Source of the DNA: Rhodococcus triatomae BKS 15-14 | Lineage (GTDB): Bacteria; Actinomycetota; Actinomycetes; Mycobacteriales; Mycobacteriaceae | Assembly (NCBI GenBank): GCA_000341795.1 | Contig: AODO01000063.1 | Location: 59,940-123,939 of the forward strand | Direction: 5' to 3' | Length of the DNA: 64,000 nucleotides | Position numbers and translations under genes: made by a program | Shown here: positions 51,963-64,000 of the stretch, one piece after another | Layout of the letters: each line of letters opens with the position of its first letter | Position numbering within the stretch: position 1 is the stretch's first letter | Notes under the pieces: generated by a model | Database searches by the model: none | The model's input: only the letters and a program-made list of their open reading frames with translations | Told to the model about the DNA's origin: nothing

Positions 51963-52010
51963 CCCGCGTCCGCACTCCCTCTGCCTGGTCAGGAGGGGTG
52001 CGGACGCGGG
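51963..52010. terminator. Hairpin terminator after the aldolase operon
   Basis: 13-bp perfect arms CCCGCGTCCGCAC/GTGCGGACGCGGG around 22 nt, 21 nt past the aldolase stop. Confidence 0.75.
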
Positions 52011-52102
52011 ATTCTCGGTGTAGCCGGGTCGGTCACCGGCGCCTCCTCGTCTCGCGCGACGGCACAATGGACGTCGAGCGATCGAAATGAGGACGATTCG
52101 AA

Positions 52103-52855
52103 GTGAGCACGCATCTACCCGGCGCGGGAACCGACCCCGAGCTGGTCATCCTGGGCGATCTGTTCCGCGGCCTGTCCGGGGCAGACCTGGAGACACCCCC
52201 GGACCCTCCGACGCTCGACTCACTGCGAGAGCTCCAGCAACGACTCGTGGCCTTCCGCCTGAACTACAAGTTCGCGATCGACGCGACGCTGACGAAGATC
52301 AACATCCTGCGCGAAGAGTTCGAGCAGACGCACGACTACAGCCCGATCGAGCACGTGAACACGAGACTCAAGTCAATGGAGTCGCTGGTGCAGAAGGCCC
52401 TGCGGATCGGCTGCCCACCGGACATCGACTCGATCCGCGAACAGATCCGGGACATCGCCGGAATCCGTGTCACGTGCGCGTTCGTGTCCGACGCGTACTG
52501 GGTCGCCGAGATGCTCACCAGCCAACCCGACGTCACGCTGGTGCAGGTCAAGGACTACATCGCGAACCCGAAACCGAACGGGTACCAGAGCCTGCACCTG
52601 ATCGTGCAGGTGCCGGTGTACCTGTCGGACCGCACCGAGTCGACCTATGTCGAGATCCAGATCCGCACCATCGCGATGGACTTCTGGGCCAGCCTCGAGC
52701 ACAAGATCTACTACAAGTTCGACCGCGAGGTCCCGCCCCGCCTGCTCGACGAGCTCAAGCAGGCCGCCGACGCCGCCACCGAACTGGACCGGACGATGGC
52801 TCGCTTGCACGACGAGGTCACGGCGCTCGACAGGGGCGCCACAACCCTCGACTGA
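52103..52855 (+). CDS. Small alarmone synthetase (RelA/SpoT nucleotidyltransferase domain only)
   Basis: The 250-residue protein has the (p)ppGpp synthetase signature: YSPIEHVNTRLKSMESLVQKAL, IREQIRDIAGIRVTCAF, VKDYIANPKPNGYQSLHLIV and YVEIQIRTIAMDFWASLEHKIYYKF. No HD hydrolase, TGS or ACT domain is present, so this is a RelQ/RelP-type single-domain synthetase with a 40-residue N-terminal extension. It makes (p)ppGpp from ATP and GTP/GDP. GTG start at 52103. Confidence 0.88.
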   Translation: MSTHLPGAGTDPELVILGDLFRGLSGADLETPPDPPTLDSLRELQQRLVAFRLNYKFAIDATLTKINILREEFEQTHDYSPIEHVNTRLKSMESLVQKALRIGCPPDIDSIREQIRDIAGIRVTCAFVSDAYWVAEMLTSQPDVTLVQVKDYIANPKPNGYQSLHLIVQVPVYLSDRTESTYVEIQIRTIAMDFWASLEHKIYYKFDREVPPRLLDELKQAADAATELDRTMARLHDEVTALDRGATTLD

Positions 52856-53001
52856 GGTCGGCGTCGTGGCCGTCCGTTCCCTGTGAGCGCACCGCCGCGT
52901 CCGCACCCCTTGTGGAGCACCCGCACCCGTTCTGCGCGCCGAATGCCCGTGCGTACGCGTCACAACCTGTGTGCACACGCCTTTTCACGCGCCTCGCGGG
53001 G

Positions 53002-56286
<3,285 letters not shown>

Positions 56287-56287
<1 letters not shown>

Positions 56288-57834
56288 CAGGCCTTCACTT
56301 CCTGTCTGGTCATGCCGAGAACGCTGTCCGAGATGTGATGTTTCGAGAGGAGGTCGCCGGTGAGTTCGACGGCCACGTGCCCGTGCGAGAACACCAGGAC
56401 GCGGTCGCACAGCACCGAGAGCTGTTCGTAGTCGGAGCTGGCGACCACGATTCCTGCTCCCCCACCGGCCGTTTCACGGAGCATCTCGAAGATGCGCGCC
56501 CTGGCGCCGATGTCGACGCCCTGTGTCGGCTCGGCGAGAAGCACCAGCGACGGCTCGGTCTGGAGCCACTTGCCGAGCAGTGCCTTCTGCTGGTTTCCGC
56601 CGGACAGCGCTCCGTAGACCGCGCGCGGATCGCGCGGCCGGACGTCGCAGCGTTCGGCCAGTGCGGCGGCCTTGCCCGCCAGTGCCCGAGGGTCGACGAG
56701 CCGACCGCCGAGGAGTGGGAGGGTGACGTTCTCCGCCACGGTCAGTTCCGGCGCGCTGCCCTCGACCTTGCGGTCCGGGGGCACGTAGACGATCTTGCGG
56801 GCCAGCGCGTCGATCGGCGTGATCGAGCGCAGCGGCACGGTGTCCTCGCCGATCGTGAGATGCCCACCGCGAGCGGAACGTGCGCCGTACAGAGCGGGGA
56901 GCACGTCGTCGTAGCCGGATCCGGCGATGCCGGTCAGCCCGACCACCTCGCCGGGCCGAATGTCGAATCCGATCCCGTCGACCGTGGCCGTCTCGAGCGC
57001 CGACACCCGCGCGAGCGGGGCAACGTCCGCGAAGTCCCGGATCGGGCCGGCTACACGCGGGTCCGCGGAGGCGAGACTGCGCCCGACGATGAGGTCGATC
57101 AGCGACGACGCGGTCAGGTCACGGGTGCGGTGCGTCCCCTGGGACGCTCCGTCCCGCAGCACCGTGACGCGATCGGTGTGCTCGAGGACCTCGTCGAGGT
57201 CGTGGGAGACGAAGAGCACTCCCGCACGTCCGTCGGCGACGATCTCCCGGACCACCGAGAACAGCAGGTCGGTTCCCTCCCGCGGCAGGAACACCGTGGG
57301 CTCGTCGAGCACGAGCAGCGTCCGGCGCTCCCCGAGTTCGTCGACCGCACGCAGGATCGCGACGAGGGCCCGTTCGGTCTCGCCGAGCGTCGAGACGAGC
57401 GCACCCGGATCGATGTCGAGGCCGAAGCGGTCGAACAGCGCACGAGCGGCACGCTTCTCCTTCCGCCACGAGATCCAGGGACGCGATCCCGCGACGACCT
57501 CGCCGACCCGGAGGTTCTCCACCACGGACAGGTCCGGTACGAGCGCCAGGTCCTGGTGGACGAAGCTGATGCCGAGGTCGCGGAAGCCCCCCGCCGGGAC
57601 CGGGAGCGGGACGTCCCGCCCCCGGATCTGCAGCGCCCCACCCGGGTCGGGGGAATGGAACCCCGCGAGCACCTTGATCAGGGTGGACTTGCCGGACCCG
57701 TTCTCACCGAGCAGCCCGTGTACCTCACCGGCGTGAACGGTGAGACCGACGTTCCTCAGGACGGTGTTCGGGCCGAAGGTTTTGGACAGGCCGACGACGT
57801 TGACGATCGGATCAGGACTGGGCACCGGGACCAC
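56287..57834 (-). CDS. ABC transporter ATP-binding protein, two tandem domains (RbsA-like)
   Basis: The 515-residue protein has two ABC domains. Domain 1 has Walker A GLLGENGSGKSTLIK and Walker B TLLVLDEPT, but its signature region is STLGETERALVAI, lacking the LSGGQ pattern. Domain 2 has the expected degenerate Walker A (GLTGIAGSGYDDVLP), a normal signature LSGGNQQKALLGKWL, and LLAEPTQGVDIGAR. This is the RbsA/XylG class energising sugar-like or nucleoside importers. The frame starts at GTG 57834, 23 nt inside the binding-protein gene. Confidence 0.9.
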
Positions 57835-58993
57835 CCCAGAGCGCCTCGTAGCCGGTGACGTACGCGGTGCCGTAACCCTTGTCGGGCTGCGGCGGCGTCC
57901 CTGTCTCGTCGATGTTCTCGGCGGTGATGAGCTTGAGCGGGGTCTCCTCGGCGCCGTTGGGGACCGGGTCGAGCCCGAGGAGCAGGCGGCCCGCCTGGTC
58001 CATCGTCGCCCACGCGAGCCACGGGATCGACTCGCCGACGTTCATCGTGACGATGCCGTCGTCCTGCTGGATCTTCAGCACGGCGGGAGTGCCGTTGACG
58101 GACGAGATCTCGACCTGCCCCACCTTGCCGGCGGCCTTGATGCCGGCCTGTGCGTACAGCGACATGGAGTCGTAGATCGGGAGGACGAAGTTGATGTTCG
58201 GGTCGGCGGAGAGCGCGGACTGCACCTCCGACTGGATCTTGGTGGCCCACTCGGCGACCGGCACATTGACGACCTTGACGGTGCACTTCGGGCAGTACGC
58301 GGCGACCTCGTCCTCCATCGCCGCGACCTCGGCCTTGGCAGGCGGTACCTCGTTGGAGGTGATGATCAGCGCGTTGCCCGCGCCCTCGGTGCGATCGATC
58401 ATCCAGTCGACGGTGAGGCGGTTGGCCTCGGACAGCGGTGCATCGGTGGTCGCGTCGACGAGACCGGCGAGATCGGCAGGCAACGACTCCCCGCGCAGGA
58501 TTGTGTGCGTGAGCAGAACGGGAATTCCTGCTGCGTCGGCTTTTTCGAGCGCCGGCTTGATCAGGGAGGCGTCGATTCCCTGGGACAGGATGATCAGGTC
58601 GACGTTCTGGTTGACGGCCTGCTCGACACCGGTCGCCCACTGGGCAGGCTTGCCCTGGTTGGTGTACTCGATCCAGGTCGCACCGTAGCGTTCGGCGACC
58701 TTCCTCGACTCCTCGTCGACGGCGACGTTGTAGGGGTTCTCGCTGTTGGTGGGGATCGCGAAGATGGTCTTGCCCGCGATGTCCCTCATCGGGAATGCAG
58801 CCGCTTCGAGGGTGAACTCCGGGTCCGACTCGTACATGGCGAGCTGGGCGCGCGCGTGCTCGACGCCCGCTGCGACGTCGGCGTCGGAGGCGTCGCTGCC
58901 CGCGGAACCGGAGCTGCCGCACGCTGCGAGTCCGAGTGTCGCGGTGAGGGTGAGCGCGGCGATCGCGGCGCGGCCGGGAAGGGAGGTACGCAT
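57812..58993 (-). CDS. ABC transporter substrate-binding lipoprotein (periplasmic-binding type 1)
   Basis: The 393-residue protein has a lipoprotein signal (LTLTATLGLAACGSSG, Cys25) and a type-1 binding fold: IFAIPTNSENPYNVAVDEESRKVAERYGATWIEY, QAVNQNVDLIILSQGI, GIPVLLTHTILRGE, INFVLPIYDSMSLYAQAGIKAAGKVGQVEISSVNG. The ligand is unknown. It is the first gene of the operon, with AGGAGA before the ATG and a 168-nt upstream gap. Confidence 0.9.
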   Translation of the reverse strand: MRTSLPGRAAIAALTLTATLGLAACGSSGSAGSDASDADVAAGVEHARAQLAMYESDPEFTLEAAAFPMRDIAGKTIFAIPTNSENPYNVAVDEESRKVAERYGATWIEYTNQGKPAQWATGVEQAVNQNVDLIILSQGIDASLIKPALEKADAAGIPVLLTHTILRGESLPADLAGLVDATTDAPLSEANRLTVDWMIDRTEGAGNALIITSNEVPPAKAEVAAMEDEVAAYCPKCTVKVVNVPVAEWATKIQSEVQSALSADPNINFVLPIYDSMSLYAQAGIKAAGKVGQVEISSVNGTPAVLKIQQDDGIVTMNVGESIPWLAWATMDQAGRLLLGLDPVPNGAEETPLKLITAENIDETGTPPQPDKGYGTAYVTGYEALWGGPGAQS

Positions 58994-59161
58994 GAATTCT
59001 CCTGTGAACCTGAGAGACGGGGAGTGTCCGGGAACGGGGGCGCCGAGGCGAGGCGGCGATGCTGTACTTCCACCCGATGACTTCGAATGTATCCGACGCT
59101 TGTTGCAGCTGTTCGCGTTCCGGTTACGTTCACGGCGCAGGCGGTTTCGTCTGCGTTACAA

Positions 59162-59794
59162 CTACTCTCGGGCCAGGTACCTCTGGACACTGACCAGCGG
59201 CCACACCTCCGCCATCTTCTGCTGCATGTCGAACAGGTTCGACTCGTGAATGGCCGAATCCCGGTCCCCGACAGCCTCTTTCACGACGATCGGCACGAAG
59301 CCGTGCTGCATCGCGTCCAGGGTGGTGGCGCGCACGCACCCGCTCGTCGACAGGCCGGCCACGAGGACGGTGTCGACCCCGAGCGCGGTGAGGTGAGTGC
59401 TCAGCGTGGTGCCGAAGAACGCACTCGCATACTTCTTCGTCACGAGCAGTTCGTCCGCGTTCGGCTCGAGGCCCTCGATGAGTTCACCGAAGGGGCTGCC
59501 CTCGCAGAACGCGACCAGGGTGCCCGACTTCTTGAAGAAGATGCCACCGTCGGCGCCGTCGGCCCGGAGTCGCACCTCGGTCACGATCACCGGGATACCC
59601 GCCGCCCTGGCGGCGGCGAGCAGGGTACGCATCGCCGCCACGTTCTCCTCCACCCCGGCGTAGAGCGGGCAGTGCGGATCGATGTAGGCACGGGCCGGAT
59701 CGACGAGCACCAGTGCAGGCCGGGACCCGGGCTCGAGTTCCTTCCCGAATCCGGCCGCGGCGTAGTCGGCGGCCTGAGCGGTGCGATCGGTCAT
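59162..59794 (-). CDS. Isochorismatase-fold hydrolase, N-carbamoylsarcosine amidase-like
   Basis: The 210-residue protein has LVLVDPARAYIDP (Asp32), LLVTKKYASAFFGT (Lys120/121) and VAGLSTSGCVRATTLDAM (Cys153), the Asp-Lys-Cys triad of the family. The VDPARAYIDP and TSGCVRAT strings resemble N-carbamoylsarcosine amidase more than isochorismatase. It should hydrolyse an N-carbamoyl or amide bond, releasing ammonia. AAGGAG precedes the ATG, which overlaps the MFS stop. Last gene of the amide operon. Confidence 0.88.
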   Translation of the reverse strand: MTDRTAQAADYAAAGFGKELEPGSRPALVLVDPARAYIDPHCPLYAGVEENVAAMRTLLAAARAAGIPVIVTEVRLRADGADGGIFFKKSGTLVAFCEGSPFGELIEGLEPNADELLVTKKYASAFFGTTLSTHLTALGVDTVLVAGLSTSGCVRATTLDAMQHGFVPIVVKEAVGDRDSAIHESNLFDMQQKMAEVWPLVSVQRYLARE

Positions 59795-61281
59795 GCGGGC
59801 TCCTTGAGGGTCGACGCGGATTCGAGAACGGGTTCCGGCACCGGCACCGAGACGTGGCGGCGCGGGAACGACAGGCACACCACGACACCCACGCAGGCGA
59901 CGGCGGTCAACACGAGGCCGACGGTGCGGATGTTGTCGACGAACGTGGTGAGCTCGTCGCTACCGAGCGTGCCGAGAGTGCCCCCGTAGGCGGCCTCGCG
60001 GGCGACACCGCTGAGCCCCACGGTGGCGATCGCGAGCGCGACCGCCGTGCTGAGCAGGTTGCCCACGTTCTGCAGGGTGGAGCGGAGGCCGTTGGCGATG
60101 CCCCGCCGTTCAGCGGGTGCGGTGAGCATCAGTGCGCTGGTACTCGGCGTCATGAACAGGCCGGTGCCACAGCCGAGTACGAACAGGAACGGAGCCGTCA
60201 GCGCGATCGGACCGCCCGCCGACATCGTCACGGTCACCCCCAGCAACCCGACGGCGTTGAGCGCCATGCCTGCCGCGGTGAGGGTGCGGGGGGCGAACCG
60301 GAGGACGAGCGAGCCGGCGGCCGCTGCGGCGACGACGGTACCGACGGCGACCGGCACCACGAGCACGCCCGCCGAGACCGCGGACACTCCCTCGACCGCC
60401 TGCGCGTACAGGGAGACGACCAGTGCCACGGCGTAGGTTGCGACGGCGTTCACGAGAACCGCGACGAGAACGAGTGTGATGCCACGGTTCCGGAACAGTG
60501 TGACGTCGACGAGCGGGTGGGCTCGGCGCACCTGCACCACCGTGAAGGCCACGGCCAGTACGACGGCGGCGAGTCCGCACGCCCCCGGCAACCACCACGA
60601 CGCGGTCACACCGGGTGTCAGGGCCAGCACCACCGCCGTCAGAAGTGCCGTGGACAGAATCGAGCCGGCGAGGTCGAACGGCTCACGCCGTGCGGGCATT
60701 CGCGGGCCTCGGGGAATGGCCGACAACGACGCGACGATCGCGACCACCCCGACCGGCAGGCACACCACGAAGAGCCCCCGCCACCCGAACGCGGCCGTCG
60801 CGGCGCCGCCGACGACGGGACCGACGACCTGCGCCACGGCCGCCACCGTCGCGTTCCAGCCGAGTGCGCGGCCCAACAGGTGCGGTGGGAACGTGTCCGT
60901 GAGCAGGGCGGTGTTGTTGGTGACCACGGCCGCCGCGCCGACGCCCTGGAGCAGCCGCGCTGCGATCAGCCAGTTCGCCGACGGCGCCAGCATGCACAGA
61001 CCGGTCGCCACCGAGAACACCACCAGCCCGACGAGATACAACGGACGACGACCGATGATGTCGGCGAGCCGGCCGAACACCAGGATCAGCGCGGTGGTGA
61101 CGAGCATGTACCCCAACAGGATCCAGGTCGACTGCGCGGCACTGGCGTCCAGTTCACGCGTCACCGTCGGGAGGGCGACGGTCAGTCCGCTGATGCCGAG
61201 GAACACCGCAACCACACCCACACTCGTGGCGGCGAAGACGCGCCACGGGTGCGGGTGCGGCAGGGTGGCAACGTCAACCAT
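59791..61281 (-). CDS. MFS transporter, 14-TM DHA2/EmrB-like
   Basis: The 496-residue protein has motif A GRLADIIGRRPLYL, RLLQGVGAAAVVTNNTALLTDTFPPHLLGRALGWNATVAAVAQVVGPVVGG (motif C region) and about 14 hydrophobic segments, the EmrB/QacA class. Within an amide-hydrolysis operon it may import the substrate or export a product. Its ATG lies 8 nt inside the amidase gene. Confidence 0.85.
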   Translation of the reverse strand: MVDVATLPHPHPWRVFAATSVGVVAVFLGISGLTVALPTVTRELDASAAQSTWILLGYMLVTTALILVFGRLADIIGRRPLYLVGLVVFSVATGLCMLAPSANWLIAARLLQGVGAAAVVTNNTALLTDTFPPHLLGRALGWNATVAAVAQVVGPVVGGAATAAFGWRGLFVVCLPVGVVAIVASLSAIPRGPRMPARREPFDLAGSILSTALLTAVVLALTPGVTASWWLPGACGLAAVVLAVAFTVVQVRRAHPLVDVTLFRNRGITLVLVAVLVNAVATYAVALVVSLYAQAVEGVSAVSAGVLVVPVAVGTVVAAAAAGSLVLRFAPRTLTAAGMALNAVGLLGVTVTMSAGGPIALTAPFLFVLGCGTGLFMTPSTSALMLTAPAERRGIANGLRSTLQNVGNLLSTAVALAIATVGLSGVAREAAYGGTLGTLGSDELTTFVDNIRTVGLVLTAVACVGVVVCLSFPRRHVSVPVPEPVLESASTLKEPA

Positions 61282-62926
61282 CGCAGCGTCGATCGTGGAA
61301 GTTCGTGACGCACTGCAGAATTTGCGCGATGCGCAGGCAGGTGTCGTCGGCCCACGGCCGGCCGACCAACTGCACACCGACCGGCATCCCGTCGACGAAC
61401 CCGGCAGGTGCCATCACCGCGGGCAGTCCGAGATAGTCGAAGATTCCCGTGTTCCGTCCCACGATCGACTGCATGGGATGACGGACGCCGTCGATCTCGA
61501 CCGTGACGTCCGACAGCCGCGCGGCAGTGGCGCCGATGCCGGGCGTGACGAGCGCGTCGATGCCGGCCAGATCGAACGCGGCCACCGCGTCCCGCTGCGC
61601 GACGACCCGCCGCCGCAGTGCACGCAGGTAGTCGACAGCCGACGGCACCAGACCGCGCGCGATGCGCACCTGGGTGCCGATGTCGTACTCCGAGAACCGG
61701 TCGAGCGCACTCTCCTGGTTGGAGGCGAGCTCACAGGTCAGCACGACCACGACGTCGTCGTGGATGCGGTGCAGATCGGGCAGGTCGACGGGTACCACCT
61801 CGGCCCCGAGCGCGCGCAACGCGTCGACGGTGGCCTCCCACGCGGCAAGGACGCCGGCATCGCACAGTTCGGTGAACCACGTGGTGGGGATCCCCATCCG
61901 GACACCCGACAGCGTCGGAGCACCGGTTCCGGCCGGCTCCGTCAGGCCGGCGTGGACCTCGTCCGCCGTCGGCGCGGGGACGCCCGCGGGGTCGAGACCG
62001 TCCGGACCGGCGAGGACGCCGAGAACCACGCGCAGGTCGGCCGCGCTGCGGGCCATCGGGCCGATGTGATCGAGAGTCCAGGACAGGGAGGCGACGCCGG
62101 TCCGCGGCACGAGTCCGTAGGTGGGCTTGACACCGGTGAGGTTGCACAGGGCGCTGGGTACCCGGATCGACCCACCGGTGTCGGTGCCCAGGGCGAGCGG
62201 GACCAGCCGGGCCGCGAGCGCGCCCGCCGACCCGGTGGACGACCCACCCGTCCAACGACTGCGGTCCCACGGGTTCGTGACGGTGCCGTAGCGGGCGTTG
62301 TGCGGTGCGCCGCAGGCGAATTCGGTGGTCGCCGTGATGAGGACCGGAATGGCACCCGCCTCCCGCAGACGCGCCACCACGGTGGCATCGGAGGCGGCGA
62401 CCCGGTCGCCCGTCAGCAGCGATCCCGCGGTGACCGGGGCGCCCGCGACGTCGATGATGTCCTTGACAGCGAAGAAGATCCCCTCGAGAGGGCGGGCGGT
62501 GCCGTCGCGCCACCGGAGGTCCGATGCGGCAGCAGCCTCGTCGGCTCCGTCGACGACCGCGAGAACGGCCCCTCCCACCAGTTCCGGATCTGCCCAGCGG
62601 GATCGGAGGGCGGCGAGCACGGTGGTCGGTGACGCGTCTCCCCCGGCGTACGCCGCCAGCAGGTCGAGTATCCCGAGTTCGTGCAGGTCCTCGCCGGATC
62701 GAACCGAATGGGACGGTGCGGCAACGGGTGCGGTCGGGACCGCGCCCGCCGACAGGAACGCCACCGCGTGGGCCGGTTCCGTACTGCCCGCATCCGGTGA
62801 CGCGGGCAGCGGCCCGCGGCGGGAGGATTCGAGCAGCGGGGTCATGTCGGCGCGCGCCTGCTCCAGCAGGTCGTCGACCACGGTGGCCGCGGTGGCAGTG
62901 AGGTCGGGATAGTCGGTCGCCGTCAT
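61274..62926 (-). CDS. Amidase, amidase-signature family
   Basis: The 550-residue enzyme has a 140-residue N-terminal extension and then the Ser-Ser-Lys catalytic set. Lys155 is in FFAVKDIIDVAG, the cis-Ser in WTGGSSTGSAGALAA (Ser229/230) and Ser253 in LGTDTGGSIRVPS. It hydrolyses an amide, possibly a urea- or carbamate-like substrate. The N-terminal region resembles the AtzG-like spacer often met in allophanate or biuret pathways, though that is only a suggestion. ATGA overlap with the nitrilase gene. Confidence 0.88.
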   Translation of the reverse strand: MTATDYPDLTATAATVVDDLLEQARADMTPLLESSRRGPLPASPDAGSTEPAHAVAFLSAGAVPTAPVAAPSHSVRSGEDLHELGILDLLAAYAGGDASPTTVLAALRSRWADPELVGGAVLAVVDGADEAAAASDLRWRDGTARPLEGIFFAVKDIIDVAGAPVTAGSLLTGDRVAASDATVVARLREAGAIPVLITATTEFACGAPHNARYGTVTNPWDRSRWTGGSSTGSAGALAARLVPLALGTDTGGSIRVPSALCNLTGVKPTYGLVPRTGVASLSWTLDHIGPMARSAADLRVVLGVLAGPDGLDPAGVPAPTADEVHAGLTEPAGTGAPTLSGVRMGIPTTWFTELCDAGVLAAWEATVDALRALGAEVVPVDLPDLHRIHDDVVVVLTCELASNQESALDRFSEYDIGTQVRIARGLVPSAVDYLRALRRRVVAQRDAVAAFDLAGIDALVTPGIGATAARLSDVTVEIDGVRHPMQSIVGRNTGIFDYLGLPAVMAPAGFVDGMPVGVQLVGRPWADDTCLRIAQILQCVTNFHDRRCDG

Positions 62927-63906
62927 CACGCCACCTCCGCCGCAGCGGGCGCGGCGCGCGGCGCCGGACGCACGGTGCCCGCCGTGAGGTCCGCGAGCAA
63001 CCGCAGCACGTCGGCGCGACGGTCCCGCGCCAGCGGGAACGACGCGCGGGTGGCCGCGACGGAGTCGAGATCGAGGGTGAACCGCACGATCTCGTCGGAC
63101 ACGTGTGCCTTCGCCTGCGCGACGATCTCGCCGTTCGGGGCGATCACGCAGGACAGTCCGAAGTAGTCGACGGTCACGCCGTTCACCGTCTCCGGCCCGG
63201 CACGGTTCGCGGCGACGATCCACGTCTGCGATTCCAGTGCGCGGGTCTGCAACTCGGAGAGAAACAGATCCTCCCGGCTGCCCAGGGAGGAGACGATCGC
63301 GAGCACGACTTCGGCGCCCAGTGCCCGGGCGACGGCCCAGTTCTCGGGGAACGTCCGGTCGTAGCAGACGACACAGCCGAGGCGGGTGCCGAGCAGGTCG
63401 GCGGTGACGGGCGACTGGCCGGGCGCGAAGTGGTACTTCTCGTCGATGTCCACGTCACCGACCATGCTGGCGGGCAACGAGAGTTTGCGGTACGCCGGGA
63501 CGCCCCCGCCCTCGGGGGTACGCCAGGTGACCACCTCACCGGAGGAGTCGACGAGGACCACCGAGTTGTGTGTCACGTCGTGGGCGGTGCGCTCGAACAT
63601 CCCGAAGGCGATGGCGCACCCCAGTTCCCGGGCGAGATCACCGAACAGGTCCGTTGCCGGGCCGGGAATCGTCTGGGCCCAACCGGACCGGTCGACGGCG
63701 TGGCTGGTGCAGAAGTAGGGCGTGGTGACGAGCTCGGGCAGAACCACCAGACCCGGTCCTGCGCCCGACGAATCCGGTGCGGCGGCAGCACGAATGAGGG
63801 CTGACAGGCGCGCCAGGTTTCCGGGTAGGTCTTCGGTGAGTTCACCGGCCTGGACGATCGCAACATCGAGGGTGCGAGGCTGCACGATTACCTCCGTCTT
63901 GGACAT
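62926..63906 (-). CDS. Nitrilase-superfamily (carbon-nitrogen) hydrolase
   Basis: The 326-residue enzyme has the Glu-Lys-Cys triad: LVVLPELVTTPYF (Glu58), GVPAYRKLSLPASM (Lys141), LGCVVCYDRTFPENWAVARALGAEVVLAI (Cys181). The CYDRTFPE signature resembles N-carbamoyl-D-amino-acid amidohydrolase and beta-ureidopropionase branches. It likely cleaves a carbamoyl or amide group. First gene of a four-gene operon; the 94 nt to the window edge show no further feature. Confidence 0.9.
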   Translation of the reverse strand: MSKTEVIVQPRTLDVAIVQAGELTEDLPGNLARLSALIRAAAAPDSSGAGPGLVVLPELVTTPYFCTSHAVDRSGWAQTIPGPATDLFGDLARELGCAIAFGMFERTAHDVTHNSVVLVDSSGEVVTWRTPEGGGVPAYRKLSLPASMVGDVDIDEKYHFAPGQSPVTADLLGTRLGCVVCYDRTFPENWAVARALGAEVVLAIVSSLGSREDLFLSELQTRALESQTWIVAANRAGPETVNGVTVDYFGLSCVIAPNGEIVAQAKAHVSDEIVRFTLDLDSVAATRASFPLARDRRADVLRLLADLTAGTVRPAPRAAPAAAEVA

Positions 63907-64000
63907 GGAGGCGTACCGGAGCCATGGGAACGGCGGGTTCGCCTCCCTCGCGGGAAATGGAAGGCGGGTGGGGACGCGGCAGCGGCTCGCGGCCCCACCC

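Noticed and set aside
60476..62632. 718-codon plus-strand open frame
   Set aside because: Antisense to the MFS and amidase genes, which carry clear catalytic and membrane motifs.

Overview
The window is GC-rich DNA with strongly C-ending codons, a complete mce/yrbE operon, WhiB and F420 genes, an IdeR-type iron box and many ECF sigma factors and TetR regulators. This points to a mycolate-containing actinobacterium, most likely Rhodococcus or a close relative such as Gordonia or Nocardia. The latex-clearing protein gene recalls rubber-degrading Rhodococcus/Gordonia. I see no tRNA, rRNA, IS element, prophage or CRISPR array, so this looks like chromosomal accessory and catabolic DNA.

Layout. 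1-4.6 kb: edge fragment of an RNHCP zinc-ribbon gene with a putative leader peptide, a VOC protein, a catalytically degenerate alpha/beta hydrolase, and an iron pair (ferredoxin-like protein and siderophore-binding lipoprotein) diverging from one IdeR box. 4.7-17.4 kb: small housekeeping and stress genes (ECF sigma/ogt, DUF899, IMPACT, CMD/SigJ, LytR-CpsA-Psr, ArsR/SRPBCC, MBL) plus small exported or membrane proteins. 17.5-24.2 kb: an acyl-CoA catabolic locus (acyl-CoA dehydrogenase, kinase-DUF6285 fusion, MpaB-type oxygenase, acyl-CoA ligase) with two TetR genes and three copies of one palindrome. 24.2-28.9 kb: a WhiB gene with a perfect double-palindrome upstream, fgd with foreign-looking codon use, a DeoR regulator, and the TetR/lcp divergon. 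28.9-32.0 kb: HadA/HadB-like dehydratases and two immunity-like proteins.

32.0-42.2 kb: a minus-strand mce operon (yrbEA-yrbEB-mceA-F-mas) in which most junctions are ATGA overlaps. The same 18-bp sequence occurs at the operon promoter and in front of the TetR gene at its far end, which gives a simple regulatory model. 42.3-48.2 kb: a D-aminoacylase-like amidohydrolase, MFS/ArsR/OYE genes, a DUF1990 protein and an exported protein. 48.3-52.0 kb: an IclR gene and the hydratase-acetaldehyde dehydrogenase-aldolase trio of meta-cleavage pathways, turning a 2-hydroxypenta-2,4-dienoate-type intermediate into pyruvate and acyl-CoA.

52.1-64 kb: a small alarmone synthetase, then two consecutive minus-strand operons. 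One encodes nitrilase, amidase, MFS and an N-carbamoylsarcosine-amidase-like hydrolase. The other encodes a lipoprotein binding protein, a tandem ABC ATPase, a permease, an NADPH:FMN reductase, a flavin reductase and RibBA. Together they look like uptake and hydrolysis of an unknown nitrogenous compound with dedicated reduced-flavin supply, but no flavin monooxygenase is present in the window. This is the best candidate for an undescribed pathway here.
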